From NCBI RefSeq assembly GCF_002295115.1, contig NZ_NSFV01000009.1, forward strand, positions 231,033 through 295,032: 64,000 nucleotides of DNA, given 5' to 3'. Source of the stretch: Mesorhizobium sp. WSM4311 (lineage in GTDB: Bacteria; Pseudomonadota; Alphaproteobacteria; Rhizobiales; Rhizobiaceae). Within the stretch, counting starts at the first letter, position 1, and every line of letters starts with the position of its first letter. The notes under the pieces are model-generated. The model did not search any database and was not told where the DNA came from. It was given only the letters and a program-made list of their open reading frames with translations. A program made the position numbers and the translations under genes. Of this stretch, positions 52,896 to 63,922 are shown piece after piece.

Positions 52896-53205
52896 GCCTT
52901 GACGCAGTGCGAAAAAACCGCTTGGCAATACCAGGGAATGCGGCTAGGGTCGCCTCAACCGGATGAGACGAAGCAGGCAGTGCTCTTAGCGATTCGGTCC
53001 TCCTTGGAAATAGCTGCCTTCTTGCGCAAACGACGCCCAAGCTTCGTGCGGGAATCGTCCGGCAAGTGATGTAACCGGAACAGGATGGCACGTGGCGCCA
53101 ACGCAATTGATGCGGGCGAACGCCGGTGAAGAAACGAAACGGCTGGCTGCATGAGCGCCTCCGTTCGTAACGAGTTTTCGAAAATTTCAAGATGAAGAGA
53201 GTCGA
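52896..53205. other. Gene-free interval between prmC and the DUF4167 gene
   Basis: About 310 bases with no supported gene, RNA or repeat. TTGACG occurs at 52899 but no matching -10 element follows at 16 to 18 bases. The DUF4167 ribosome-binding site (GAAGAG, before 53206) is at the right end, so a promoter for that gene is presumably here, though I cannot place it. Confidence 0.5.
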
Positions 53206-54174
53206 ATGAGGCCACAACAGCAGAACAGGCGCATGCGCGGTCGCAACAACAATGGCGGCGGCGGTGGCAACAACAATAACAACAACAACAACCGCAAGGG
53301 CCCGAATCCCCTGACGCGCAACTACGAGAGCAACGGCCCGGATGTGAAGATCCGTGGATCGGCTCAGCAGATCGCCGAGAAATACGCTACCCTGGCCCGT
53401 GACGCGCAAAGCTCCGGCGACCGGGTCATGGCGGAGAACTATCTCCAGCACGCCGAACACTACAATCGCATCATTGCCGCCGCGCAGGCGCAGATGCCGA
53501 TCCAGAACGTCCAGCAAAACCGTGACGATTTCGACGATGACGGCGATGAAGATCGCGACGATTTCGACAATGCCGGCAACAATGGCGCCGGCAATGGGGG
53601 CAACACCGTCTCCGATCCGCAAATTCCTGTCATCAACCATGGCGCCGGTCCGCAGCCGGTGATCGAGGGCATGCCGGCCGAGGTCGCACTGAACCGTGAC
53701 GGCCGCGACAATCGCGACAATGGTGGGCGCGACAATGGCGGGCGCGACAACAACGGGCGCAACAATGGTGGCCGCGACAACAATGGCGGGCGTCACCGCG
53801 ATCGCCGCCCAAATGGCGGCTATGGCCAGCGTGATTACCCGTCACCGACCGAGCAAGGCGGCCAGCAGCGCAACGAAGCCCCGGCACAGGCGGAGGTGCA
53901 GCTAGAGCCTGGTTCACCGGCCGAGACCGTTGCCGTCGCCGAGCCGGCGCCGCTGTTCGAGAGTTTTTCGCCGGCGGCTCTTGCCGCCCAGGCCGAGCTC
54001 AACGAGGCGGCAGCCGAGAGCGGCGCTGCCCGTCGTCCGCGCCGTCCGCGCCGTCCGCGCACCAATGCCGACCAGGTCGATAGCGGTGGCGACAATGCGG
54101 ATGCGGGCGAGGTGGCCGCGGCCCCGGCCGATAGCGGCAATGCTGAGCCAGCGATCGTCGACATCGACAACTGA
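53206..54174 (+). CDS. DUF4167 protein with disordered Asn/Gly/Arg/Asp-rich regions
   Basis: A 322-residue protein. Residues 1-35 are rich in Asn, Gly, Arg and Gln; a short conserved helical domain (about 40-100: NYESNGPDVKIRGSAQQIAE, then YLQHAEHYNRIIAAAQ) is the DUF4167 core, including a tetratricopeptide-like helix pair. The remainder is low complexity: Asp-rich 110-125, then NGGRDN-type repeats at about 165-205 and an Ala/Glu-rich tail with RRPRRPRRPR. This composition suggests RNA or polyphosphate binding. It is conserved in Rhizobiales between prmC and clpB. No experimentally established role is known to me. A terminator follows at 54198-54230. Confidence 0.9.
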   Translation: MRPQQQNRRMRGRNNNGGGGGNNNNNNNNRKGPNPLTRNYESNGPDVKIRGSAQQIAEKYATLARDAQSSGDRVMAENYLQHAEHYNRIIAAAQAQMPIQNVQQNRDDFDDDGDEDRDDFDNAGNNGAGNGGNTVSDPQIPVINHGAGPQPVIEGMPAEVALNRDGRDNRDNGGRDNGGRDNNGRNNGGRDNNGGRHRDRRPNGGYGQRDYPSPTEQGGQQRNEAPAQAEVQLEPGSPAETVAVAEPAPLFESFSPAALAAQAELNEAAAESGAARRPRRPRRPRTNADQVDSGGDNADAGEVAAAPADSGNAEPAIVDIDN

Positions 54175-54197
54175 TCGAACGGCATTTCAAGACGTTG

Positions 54198-54230
54198 AAC
54201 GGCGGGGAGAAATCTCCGCCGTTTTCGTTT
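54198..54230 (+). terminator. Rho-independent terminator after the DUF4167 gene
   Basis: AACGGCGGGGA (54198-54208) pairs with TCTCCGCCGTT (54213-54223), with one G-T wobble, a short loop, and TTCGTTT behind. It separates this gene from the heat-shock promoter of clpB. Confidence 0.88.
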
Positions 54231-54272
54231 CGGCTGACGTGGAATATTATGCATTGACCGACATCAAGGCGC

Positions 54273-54301
54273 CTTGAGACGGCATGGCCTATGCACCATA
54301 T
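54273..54301 (+). promoter_or_regulatory. Candidate sigma-32 (RpoH) promoter of clpB
   Basis: CTTGAG (54273-54278), a 17-base spacer and CCATAT (54296-54301) agree well with the rhizobial RpoH pattern CTTGAA and CCATNT. It is about 95 bases upstream of the clpB start codon, which is a heat-shock gene in most bacteria. Confidence 0.65.
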
Positions 54302-54394
54302 CTCGGCTGAACAGGATCCGGCTCGAATGGGCGGGTCCGTCACCGCAATCTGATCCGGTGCCGCAAAGCGGGCCGGTGATGGAAGGAGACAGAT

Positions 54395-57001
<2,607 letters not shown>

Positions 57002-57009
57002 TTTCAACG

Positions 57010-57040
57010 CCGCGCGTCCATCCTGGACGCGCGGTGTTTC
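57010..57040 (+). terminator. Probable terminator after clpB
   Basis: CCGCGCGTCC (57010-57019) and GGACGCGCGG (57025-57034) pair perfectly over 10 bp with a 5-base loop. The following tract (TGTTTC) has few T residues, so termination may be partial and the YjbR gene may be read through from clpB. Confidence 0.65.
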
Positions 57041-57060
57041 ATGTTGAGGGTGGAGGGCGG

Positions 57061-57423
57061 ATGACGCTGGACGATTACAATGGCTTCTGCGCCTCACTGC
57101 CCGCGGTAAACCACGTCGTCCAGTGGGGTGGCGCCCATGTCTGGAAGGTCGGCACCAAGGTGTTTGCGATCGGCGGTTGGGATCAGGGCCAACAGCTCTT
57201 CGTCACCTTCAAATGTTCCGACATCGCCTATGACGTGCTGAGGGAGCAGCCGGGTTTGCGGCCCGCGCCCTACCTTGCCTCGCGCGGCATGAAGTGGATC
57301 CAGCGTCGGACAAGCCAGAGCATGGATGATGCTGCGCTGGAGGATTATTTGCGCGAGAGCCATCGCCTTGTCGCCCTGAAGCTGACCAAGCAGGCGCGCA
57401 AGGAATTGGGGCTCGCAAGCTAG
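57061..57423 (+). CDS. MmcQ/YjbR family protein
   Basis: A 120-residue protein. DYNGFCASLPAVNHVVQWGG at the N-terminus, then HVWKVGTKVFAIGG and LTKQARKELG at the end match the MmcQ/YjbR double-wing fold with a possible nucleic-acid-binding role. Function is not established. ATG 57061 directly follows GAGGG; the longer open frame upstream lies inside clpB and is a shadow. It is 59 bases after clpB and could share its transcript. Confidence 0.88.
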   Translation: MTLDDYNGFCASLPAVNHVVQWGGAHVWKVGTKVFAIGGWDQGQQLFVTFKCSDIAYDVLREQPGLRPAPYLASRGMKWIQRRTSQSMDDAALEDYLRESHRLVALKLTKQARKELGLAS

Positions 57424-57572
57424 CGAGTATTCGTCGGTGCGCCGAAAAACCGCCATCTTCATGCCCGGTTCATATTGGAACCATAGGGTGGGGTAACTGG
57501 TTTGCTGGCGAAGGGGTTCGCCCAGTGTACAATGCCGGGCGGCGGCAATTAGGGACCGGAGAGTTGGCCACG

Positions 57573-59087
57573 ATGTTCCGCACGATCTTTGCCCTTTCGG
57601 CGCTTGCCACCGGGCTTGTGTCTTTCGGTGCGCTTGCCGCGCCGGCGCAGGACAGTGCACCAAAGGTTGCGCGCGCCACCGATGATGGCGGCATTCTTGT
57701 GGCCCAGGACGGAAATCTGGACATCTATTACGACGCCCGCGGCAACCGCGTCATCGTCGATGCCGACACCGGCAAGGTCATCGCCATCCAGCCGCCGCAG
57801 ACGCGGCTTGACCGGCGTGCACTGCGCCGCGAGACAAGGTTGCGCGAATTGGGCCGGGCTCCCACCGATGATGACCGCTACTATCTCGACGATCCACAAG
57901 ACATGGCGCGCTTCCGCCGCAAGCAGTTGGAAGAGGAAGGCCGGGTCATCCCGCCGCCGGCGGACGAATACGACCCCTATGGCGACAATTCGGTCGAAGC
58001 CTATCCGCCGGCGCCGCAGGACGACGGCAATTACGACAACAGCTATCCCGATGCGCCAACGGCAACGCCGGGCGCCATCAAGCGCCAGCCGCTAGACGAG
58101 GCCGCGATAGACCCTGCGCAGCCGGACGTAGAGCAGGTCAATCCGGATACGCAGGCTTCCCTGCCGCCTGATACTCGCGGCAAGGCCGCCGTCGATCCGT
58201 CGCTGTCGCTCGGCGTGCGCCAGGACGTGGCGGCGCTGCAGGTGCTGCTCGACCGCGGCGGCGCTTCGCCGGGCGTGATCGATGGGCGTTTCGGCTCGAA
58301 TGTCGATAAGGCCCTGGCCGCCTATAACCAGATCACCGGCAGCAATCTGAAATCGACGGACACAGTCGGCATCCAGGCAGCGCTCGCGCAATCGGGCGGC
58401 GATGCTTTCGCCAATTACACCATCACAGCGGAAGATGCGGCTGGCCCCTATGTCGCCTCGATCCCGGAAGATTACAGCCAGAAGGCGCAGCTCGACCGCA
58501 TGGGCTACACCTCCGTCACCGAGGCGCTGGCCGAGCGCTTCCACATGGACGAGAACTATTTGAAGTCGATCAACAAGGGCCTCGACTTCAACCGTCCCGG
58601 CACGATCATCAAGGTCGCCAATTTCGGCAAGCTGGTCTCGACGCCGGTCGCGCGCATCGTCGCCGACAAGACCAGGAAGGAAGCGTACGCCTACGATGCG
58701 GGCGGCAAGCTGGTCGCTGCCTATCCCGCGACCATCGGTTCGTCCGACACGCCGTCGCCCACCGGCATCCACGCGGTGTCGCGCATCGCGCTCGACCCGA
58801 ACTACACCTACAATCCGAACATCAACTTCAAGCAGGGCCAGAACGACAAGATCCTGACCATTCCGCCAGGCCCCAACGGCCCCGTCGGCTCGGTGTGGAT
58901 CGCCCTGGACAAGCCGACCTACGGCATCCACGGAACGCCCGAGCCGTCGAAGATCGGCAAGACCGAAAGCCATGGCTGCGTGCGCCTGACCAACTGGGAT
59001 GCGCGCGAACTCGCCAAGCTGGTGTCGCCAGGCGTCACCGTGGAGTTTGTCGGCGGACCTTCAGCCGATGACTTTGCGCAGCAATGA
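57573..59087 (+). CDS. L,D-transpeptidase (YkuD) with peptidoglycan-binding domain
   Basis: A 504-residue exported cell-wall enzyme. A signal peptide (MFRTIFALSALATGLVSFGALAAPAQ) precedes a proline- and Asp-rich linker region (about 60-210), a PG_binding_1 domain (about 225-275: DVAALQVLLDRGGASPGVIDGRFG, landmark) and the YkuD catalytic domain (about 370-500) with HGTPEP and ESHGCVRLTNWDA, containing the Cys and His of the active site. It should make 3-3 crosslinks, the main type in Rhizobiales. I start at ATG 57573 behind GGAGAG. Its end overlaps the convergent TMEM175-like gene by 27 bases. Confidence 0.92.
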   Translation: MFRTIFALSALATGLVSFGALAAPAQDSAPKVARATDDGGILVAQDGNLDIYYDARGNRVIVDADTGKVIAIQPPQTRLDRRALRRETRLRELGRAPTDDDRYYLDDPQDMARFRRKQLEEEGRVIPPPADEYDPYGDNSVEAYPPAPQDDGNYDNSYPDAPTATPGAIKRQPLDEAAIDPAQPDVEQVNPDTQASLPPDTRGKAAVDPSLSLGVRQDVAALQVLLDRGGASPGVIDGRFGSNVDKALAAYNQITGSNLKSTDTVGIQAALAQSGGDAFANYTITAEDAAGPYVASIPEDYSQKAQLDRMGYTSVTEALAERFHMDENYLKSINKGLDFNRPGTIIKVANFGKLVSTPVARIVADKTRKEAYAYDAGGKLVAAYPATIGSSDTPSPTGIHAVSRIALDPNYTYNPNINFKQGQNDKILTIPPGPNGPVGSVWIALDKPTYGIHGTPEPSKIGKTESHGCVRLTNWDARELAKLVSPGVTVEFVGGPSADDFAQQ

Positions 59088-59693
59088 GCCGCGCGGCGCG
59101 GCGGCATAGATCAGCTGCACCACCAGGATGAAGCCGACGCTGAGCAACGGCGTGACCAGGCAGAGCAGCGCGCCGACCGCCCACAGGATCTGTGCCTTGA
59201 CGATGCGCAGATAGACCGTGCGCTTCGTTTCGGCATCGACATCTTCGGCGACAAAGCCGTTCTTTTCCGCATAGCGCCAGCTGGCGAACAGCGTGACGCC
59301 GAGCATCAGCAGGTTGAGCCAGTAGACCAGCACCGCCGTCCTGAATTCGAGGAAGTCCGCCAGAAGGTCGGTCGAGAACGGCAAGAGCGCGATGAAGGCG
59401 AGAAAGCAGAGATTCAGCGTGGCAAGACGCCTGTCGGATTTGGCGATCAGCCCATGCTGAGCCTGCTGGCCGAACCAGAAGATGGTCAGCGTCAGGAAGC
59501 TCAAGGCATAAGTCAGGAAGCGCGGTGCCAATGAGGCGATGGCGACGAGCAGATCGTGCTCGGAATGCACGCTCTCATGCGCCGGCACCCTGATCTCGAG
59601 CACGATGAGCGTGAGCGCGATGGCAAAGACGCCGTCGGTGATGCCGACAATGCGGCCGCGTCCTTCCGCCGACGCTTCAAGTGGACGTTTCAT
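59061..59693 (-). CDS. TMEM175-like potassium channel family protein (DUF1211)
   Basis: A 210-residue protein with six predicted helices. The first helix has RIVGITDGVFAIALTLIVLEIRVP, in which the TMEM175 FSD signature reads ITD here; the pore-lining position is therefore not canonical. Length matches one six-helix repeat of bacterial TMEM175, which assembles as a tetramer. Channel activity is predicted by family only. ATG 59693. Its last 27 bases are antisense to the end of the L,D-transpeptidase gene. Confidence 0.82.
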   Translation of the reverse strand: MKRPLEASAEGRGRIVGITDGVFAIALTLIVLEIRVPAHESVHSEHDLLVAIASLAPRFLTYALSFLTLTIFWFGQQAQHGLIAKSDRRLATLNLCFLAFIALLPFSTDLLADFLEFRTAVLVYWLNLLMLGVTLFASWRYAEKNGFVAEDVDAETKRTVYLRIVKAQILWAVGALLCLVTPLLSVGFILVVQLIYAAAPRGSLLRKVIG

Positions 59694-59846
59694 TGATTGC
59701 CCCCGGCTGCCGTTCTTCCGGAAAACTTAGCATGACTGCCGGCGTTTGCATCAGCACGGGACGCATCCTGGCCAATTGGCTGGTTTCAAGGACTGCAAGC
59801 TGCTGGCCGGTTGTTGCCGGCGCGCTTGGGGTCTAAGTGAGGTGGC

Positions 59847-61421
59847 ATGCATTCGCCCAATGAAGCCGCCGCCGTCCCGCTGACCAGCCCGGTCACGAAC
59901 GGAACCTTTTGTCCGCAATCGCAGCGGCGATTCGTCTTGATCGCGGCGATCCTGGCCTCGGCGCTCGGCTTCATCGACGGCTCGATCCTGGCCATCGCCA
60001 TGCCGGCGATCCGTGTCAACCTCGGCGCCAGCCTTGCCGAGGCGCAGTGGATCTCCAATGCCTATGCATTGACGCTTTCGGCGCTGATCCTTGCCGGCGG
60101 CGCCGCCGGCGACCGGTTCGGGCTGCGCCGTGCCTTCGTGGCCGGCATCGCGCTGTTCATCGTTGCCTCGCTCGCCTGCGCGCTGGCGCCGAATGCTGTC
60201 GTGCTGATCGGGTTTCGCGCTGTCCAGGGTATTGGTGCGGCGATCATGGTGCCGGGCAGCCTCGCCATCATCGCCAAGGCCTATCCAAAAAAGGAGCGCG
60301 GCCGTGCAATCGGCATCTGGGCCGCCGCCTCGGCGCTGACCACGGCCCTCGGGCCGGTGCTCGGCGGCCTGGTGCTGTCGGCTTTCGGCGCCGGCATCTG
60401 GCGGGCGATCTTCGCCGTCAACCTGCCGCTCGGGCTGATCTCGATCTACTTGCTGCTCGTCAAGATCCCGGCCGATGCGGCGACGGAAAAACGCAGCCTC
60501 GATCTCGGCGGGGGTGCGCTCGCGACATTGGCGTTCGGCGCACTCGCCTATGGGCTGACCTCGATGAGTTCGAGCGGCGAGGGCAATATGGCGGGGCCGA
60601 GCATTGCCGCCGGCGCGGTACTGCTTGTGGTCTTCATCCTGTTCGAACACCGGCGACGCGAGCCGATGATCGATCTCAGCCTGTTTCGCATCGGCGCTTT
60701 TGCCGGTGCCAATGTGGCGACCTTCTTCCTCTATTTCGCGCTGTCGGCCAATCTTTTCTATCTGCCGATGCTGCTGATCGCCGGCTGGGGACTGAGCACG
60801 GCGGAGGTCGGCTTCATCTTCCTGCCGCTGTCGGCATCGATCGCCCTTCTGTCGGGACCGGTCGGGCAGTTGTCGGACCGGATCGGACCGCGTTTCCCGA
60901 TCGCCTGCGGCAGCCTGATCGTGGCTTTCGCCTTCGCCGGACTTGCCTTGCTCGCCCGTGCCGGCATCCACCATTTCTGGACCGGAATATTTCCGCTGAT
61001 GGCGCTGATGGGCCTCGGCATGGCGCTGGTCGTCTCGCCACTGTCCACCGCGATCATGACGGCGGTGGAAGACAAGGATACGGGGGCTGCCTCCGGCATC
61101 AACAATGCCGTCTCGCGCGTTGGTGGCCTGATCGCGGTGGCGGCAATGGGCTCGCTTGCCACCTGGGTCTATTCAACGATGCTCGACACCAGGGTCAGGC
61201 CAGGCATTCCGGGGTTTGGCGAACCGGTATCGACAGGCCTGCCGCCCGAACTCGAAGCAACACGGCTTGCTGCCAGCGACATGGCCTTTTCAGCCATATC
61301 CTTGACGACCGCCGTGCTCTGCCTGCTTGCCGCGATCATCGCATGGATTACCGTTTCGGGTCAGACGCTGCCCTGGCCGCGCCACACCGATGAATCGTCA
61401 GCTGATTCGTCGCGAAACTGA
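59847..61421 (+). CDS. MFS transporter, DHA2 (14-helix) drug exporter family
   Basis: A 524-residue protein with about 14 hydrophobic helices. ILASALGFIDGSILAIAMPAI at helix 1, WISNAYALTLSALILAGGAAGDRFGLRR (motif A, landmark) and the motif C segment around ALTTALGPVLGG are typical of EmrB/QacA-type exporters. No EmrA-like partner is present. Substrate unknown. ATG 59847; it is divergent from the TMEM175-like gene, and it converges on the M23 peptidase gene across a family B repeat. Confidence 0.92.
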   Translation: MHSPNEAAAVPLTSPVTNGTFCPQSQRRFVLIAAILASALGFIDGSILAIAMPAIRVNLGASLAEAQWISNAYALTLSALILAGGAAGDRFGLRRAFVAGIALFIVASLACALAPNAVVLIGFRAVQGIGAAIMVPGSLAIIAKAYPKKERGRAIGIWAAASALTTALGPVLGGLVLSAFGAGIWRAIFAVNLPLGLISIYLLLVKIPADAATEKRSLDLGGGALATLAFGALAYGLTSMSSSGEGNMAGPSIAAGAVLLVVFILFEHRRREPMIDLSLFRIGAFAGANVATFFLYFALSANLFYLPMLLIAGWGLSTAEVGFIFLPLSASIALLSGPVGQLSDRIGPRFPIACGSLIVAFAFAGLALLARAGIHHFWTGIFPLMALMGLGMALVVSPLSTAIMTAVEDKDTGAASGINNAVSRVGGLIAVAAMGSLATWVYSTMLDTRVRPGIPGFGEPVSTGLPPELEATRLAASDMAFSAISLTTAVLCLLAAIIAWITVSGQTLPWPRHTDESSADSSRN

Positions 61422-61448
61422 TTCGCCGATGCCGGGCTGGCCAAGGTT

Positions 61449-61530
61449 CAGAGCATTCCAGGAAAAGTGTGAGCGGTTTTTCCGGGCAAAGCGCGTAGCG
61501 CTTTCCCTCGGGAAACGGTGAATCGCTCTA
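61449..61530 (+). repeat. Palindromic intergenic repeat, family B, copy 3
   Basis: Reads GAGCATTCCAGGAAAAGTGT, then GGTTTTTCCGGGCAAAGCGC, then AGCGCTTTCCCTCGGGAAAC, the plus-orientation counterpart of 8587-8664. It lies between convergent genes, and the TAG stop of the M23 peptidase gene (61528-61530) is formed at its right end. Confidence 0.85.
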
Positions 61531-63570
61531 GCCGTCGATCTTGGCGCTCGCGACCTTGAGCGAATTGCCTTCTTCCTGCTTCAGCAGGTCGTCGATGCGC
61601 TCGCGCTCGCGCTTGAAGGCGACGAGGTCGTCGCCCTTCAGCACCTTGCCGACCGGCAGCCGAACACGCATCGAATCGACCTTGGTGCCGTTGACGATCA
61701 GCTCGTAGTGGAGATGCGGACCGGTGGAAAGACCAGTCTGGCCGAGATAGCCAATGACCTGGCCCTGGCGAACCCGAACGCCCGGCTCGATGCCTTTTGC
61801 AAAGGCGCTCTGGTGGTTGTAGGAGGTTTCGTAGCCATTGGCATGGCGCAGGATGATCTGCTTGCCATAGCCGCCAGCCCAACCGGCCTTCTCGACGACG
61901 CCATTGCCGGCGGCGATGATCGGGGATCCGATCGGGGCGGCCCAGTCGGTGCCCGTGTGCATACGGACATACCCCAGGATAGGATGCTTGCGCGCGCCAA
62001 AGCCGGAGGTGAATCTTCCGTTGGGCAGCGGGTTGCGCAGCAGGAACTGCTCGGCGCTCGATCCATCCTCGTCGAAATAGTCGGTGCTGCCGTCTTGCAT
62101 CTGGAAGCGATAGAAGTTGCGCGTCGTACCGCCGAAGTTCGCCGAGACATAGAGGAGCTCCGAATCGTCGGAGGTCTGGTCATCCCCGTCCGGCTGCGAG
62201 AACAGCACTTCGAGGCGATCGGACGGATTGAGTCGTGACTGGAAGTCGACGCCAGATGCCAGCAGCTTGATCAGCCGCTGGGTCATTTTCTTCGACATGC
62301 CGTAGGAATAGGCGGTGCGGTAGATACCGTCATAGACAGTGGGCAGGTTGCCGCGCACCACCACCGGCGCCGACGAATCGTCAAATGCCGTCAACAATTC
62401 GGGATTGGGATCCGGCTCCTGCGCCGGCACATACTGGCCGCGGTCATCGAGCGCGATGGTAACGATATGGGTGGTCCTGTCGTAGACGCTGGTGCGCACG
62501 ACCTTGGCGGCGTCGCCATGGACTTCGAGACCGACGCGCAGCACGGTTCCGGCTTTCAGCGTCGGCGCGTTCAACAGCTTGGCGATCGCTTCGGCCATGC
62601 CGGTGGCGTCGTCGCCCGTATAACCCGAATCGGCAAAGGCCTCGGTGAGGTCGGTGTCCTTGGTGAAGGGAATGATTTCCTCGGCGAAAGCCGGCGCCTG
62701 GTCGTCAGTGGCAGCACGCGGCGACACCGAGACGTTTTCCGGCACGATCTTGACGTCATAGGAGCCGGCCATGCTCTCGGCGAAGGCTTCGCCGAATCGC
62801 TGCGGATCGACATAGTGGAGTGAAGCGACCTGCACGGCGCCGTCGCTAAGGTCGGTGCCGGCGTCGCGCACCACCTTTTCCACCTCGTCGGCGGACAGAT
62901 CGCTCTTCTCGTCGAAGGCCGCCGTCTCGATCGGGAAGTCGACGGTCTTCAGGCTCATCTCGCTTTCGACCTTGGCGCCATAGATCTGGCCGGAGGCGGC
63001 GGAGGCCGCCGCCGGTTGCGCCGGAGCGTCGTCACCGTCGTCGCCGAACACCTGCATCGGGTCGAAAGGCGGGTAGGGCCGGCTGGTGGTGTGGCCCGCG
63101 GCGAGCGCCATCTTGATCTGCACGAAAGGCATTGTGTGGATGACGTCGCGGTCGCCAACCTTGGTGACCATCGACACTTCCATGCGGCGGCGGTCCTTGG
63201 CCTTGGCGATCTGACGCGGCGCCACAAGCCTCGTTGTCTTGGCCACCTCACCGGAATCGCCATTGCTGGAAAGGCCGATCAGTTCCGCGATTTCGGGTGG
63301 CGTCGCCAGTTGCTGGCGCCCGTCGAGGGCGGCGAACAGCGCCACGCCCATCAGCACGCTCGAGGTCACGCCCGTCAGGAATGTTCCCGACAGCCAGCGC
63401 GCAGAAACCTCGCGCCGATCGGGCGGGCCACTGCGGCCATCCGCGATAAGCGGCGGCTCATTGCCGAGTTCGGCTATGACATCTTCCGTATCTGGCATCC
63501 AGAAAGGCTGCTTCTTCCCCGGGCGGAACGGCTTGTCGCTTTTGTTATGGCCATGACATTTGCCTGTCAC
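61528..63570 (-). CDS. M23 family metalloendopeptidase (murein hydrolase)
   Basis: A protein of about 680 residues. A cytoplasmic N-terminus of about 57 residues is followed by one membrane helix (FLTGVTSSVLMGVALFAAL) and a long periplasmic region. LysM-like or OapA-like segments occur mid-protein (LKAGTVLRVGLEVHGD) and the LytM domain is at about 540-640, with zinc ligands in MHTGTDWAAP and GPHLHYEL. It cleaves peptide crosslinks in peptidoglycan during growth or division. GTG 63570 gives the longest form; MPDTEDVIAEL at 63498 is an alternative. The stop codon lies in a family B repeat. Confidence 0.9.
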   Translation of the reverse strand: MTGKCHGHNKSDKPFRPGKKQPFWMPDTEDVIAELGNEPPLIADGRSGPPDRREVSARWLSGTFLTGVTSSVLMGVALFAALDGRQQLATPPEIAELIGLSSNGDSGEVAKTTRLVAPRQIAKAKDRRRMEVSMVTKVGDRDVIHTMPFVQIKMALAAGHTTSRPYPPFDPMQVFGDDGDDAPAQPAAASAASGQIYGAKVESEMSLKTVDFPIETAAFDEKSDLSADEVEKVVRDAGTDLSDGAVQVASLHYVDPQRFGEAFAESMAGSYDVKIVPENVSVSPRAATDDQAPAFAEEIIPFTKDTDLTEAFADSGYTGDDATGMAEAIAKLLNAPTLKAGTVLRVGLEVHGDAAKVVRTSVYDRTTHIVTIALDDRGQYVPAQEPDPNPELLTAFDDSSAPVVVRGNLPTVYDGIYRTAYSYGMSKKMTQRLIKLLASGVDFQSRLNPSDRLEVLFSQPDGDDQTSDDSELLYVSANFGGTTRNFYRFQMQDGSTDYFDEDGSSAEQFLLRNPLPNGRFTSGFGARKHPILGYVRMHTGTDWAAPIGSPIIAAGNGVVEKAGWAGGYGKQIILRHANGYETSYNHQSAFAKGIEPGVRVRQGQVIGYLGQTGLSTGPHLHYELIVNGTKVDSMRVRLPVGKVLKGDDLVAFKRERERIDDLLKQEEGNSLKVASAKIDG

Positions 63571-63617
63571 GGCAGGTTAAGTCAACGAAGCCCCAGGCCC
63601 CGGTCGAATTCCCCCCC

Positions 63618-63742
63618 AGGCACTTCTTCTATAGAGCGCTCTGCAAAGAGGGCGGCGTGCCTTCTCTATAAGGCTCGTCGCGCGCCGGCTTGCGTGGCTC
63701 CTAAAGGAGGCCATTGCACGGCTGTGCCATGGCCTCTTTTGT
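63618..63742 (+). other. Structured gene-free region ending in a terminator-like hairpin
   Basis: Two interleaved inverted repeats occur: AGGCAC (63618-63623) with GTGCCT (63657-63662), and TATAGAG (63630-63636) with CTCTATA (63664-63670), a pseudoknot-like order. They are followed by a 17-bp stem with one mismatch and one wobble (AAAGGAGGCC from 63703, GGCCTCTTTT ending 63740) with a 4-base loop and a T tract. No gene reads into it on the plus strand, so it may mark a small RNA. I could not identify a convincing promoter. The rest of 63571-63893 shows no gene. Confidence 0.4.
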
Positions 63743-63893
63743 TGGCCTTGGTGTCGAACGGCAATGCGGCGGCAATAGGGCTCCTTCGTGGCCGGCGCCC
63801 GTCTTGAACGCTGTTCCCCTGGGGCAGCCGGCTATCGACAAAGCGGGCCCGAAATTTCTGTCGCAAAAAGTTCAAAAACTTTGGTGAAGTGTG

Positions 63894-63922
63894 TTGACAG
63901 TTTGGATTGGTGGCGACTATAT
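63894..63922 (+). promoter_or_regulatory. Strong promoter, probably of an rRNA operon beyond the window
   Basis: TTGACA (63894-63899), a 17-base spacer and CTATAT (63917-63922) form a near-consensus sigma-70 promoter of the rhizobial rrn type. The transcribed part to 64000 has no start codon with a ribosome-binding site and contains the leader-like pair AGGGCGGT/ACTGCCCT. I infer the 16S rRNA leader begins here; the 16S gene itself is not in the window. Confidence 0.6.
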
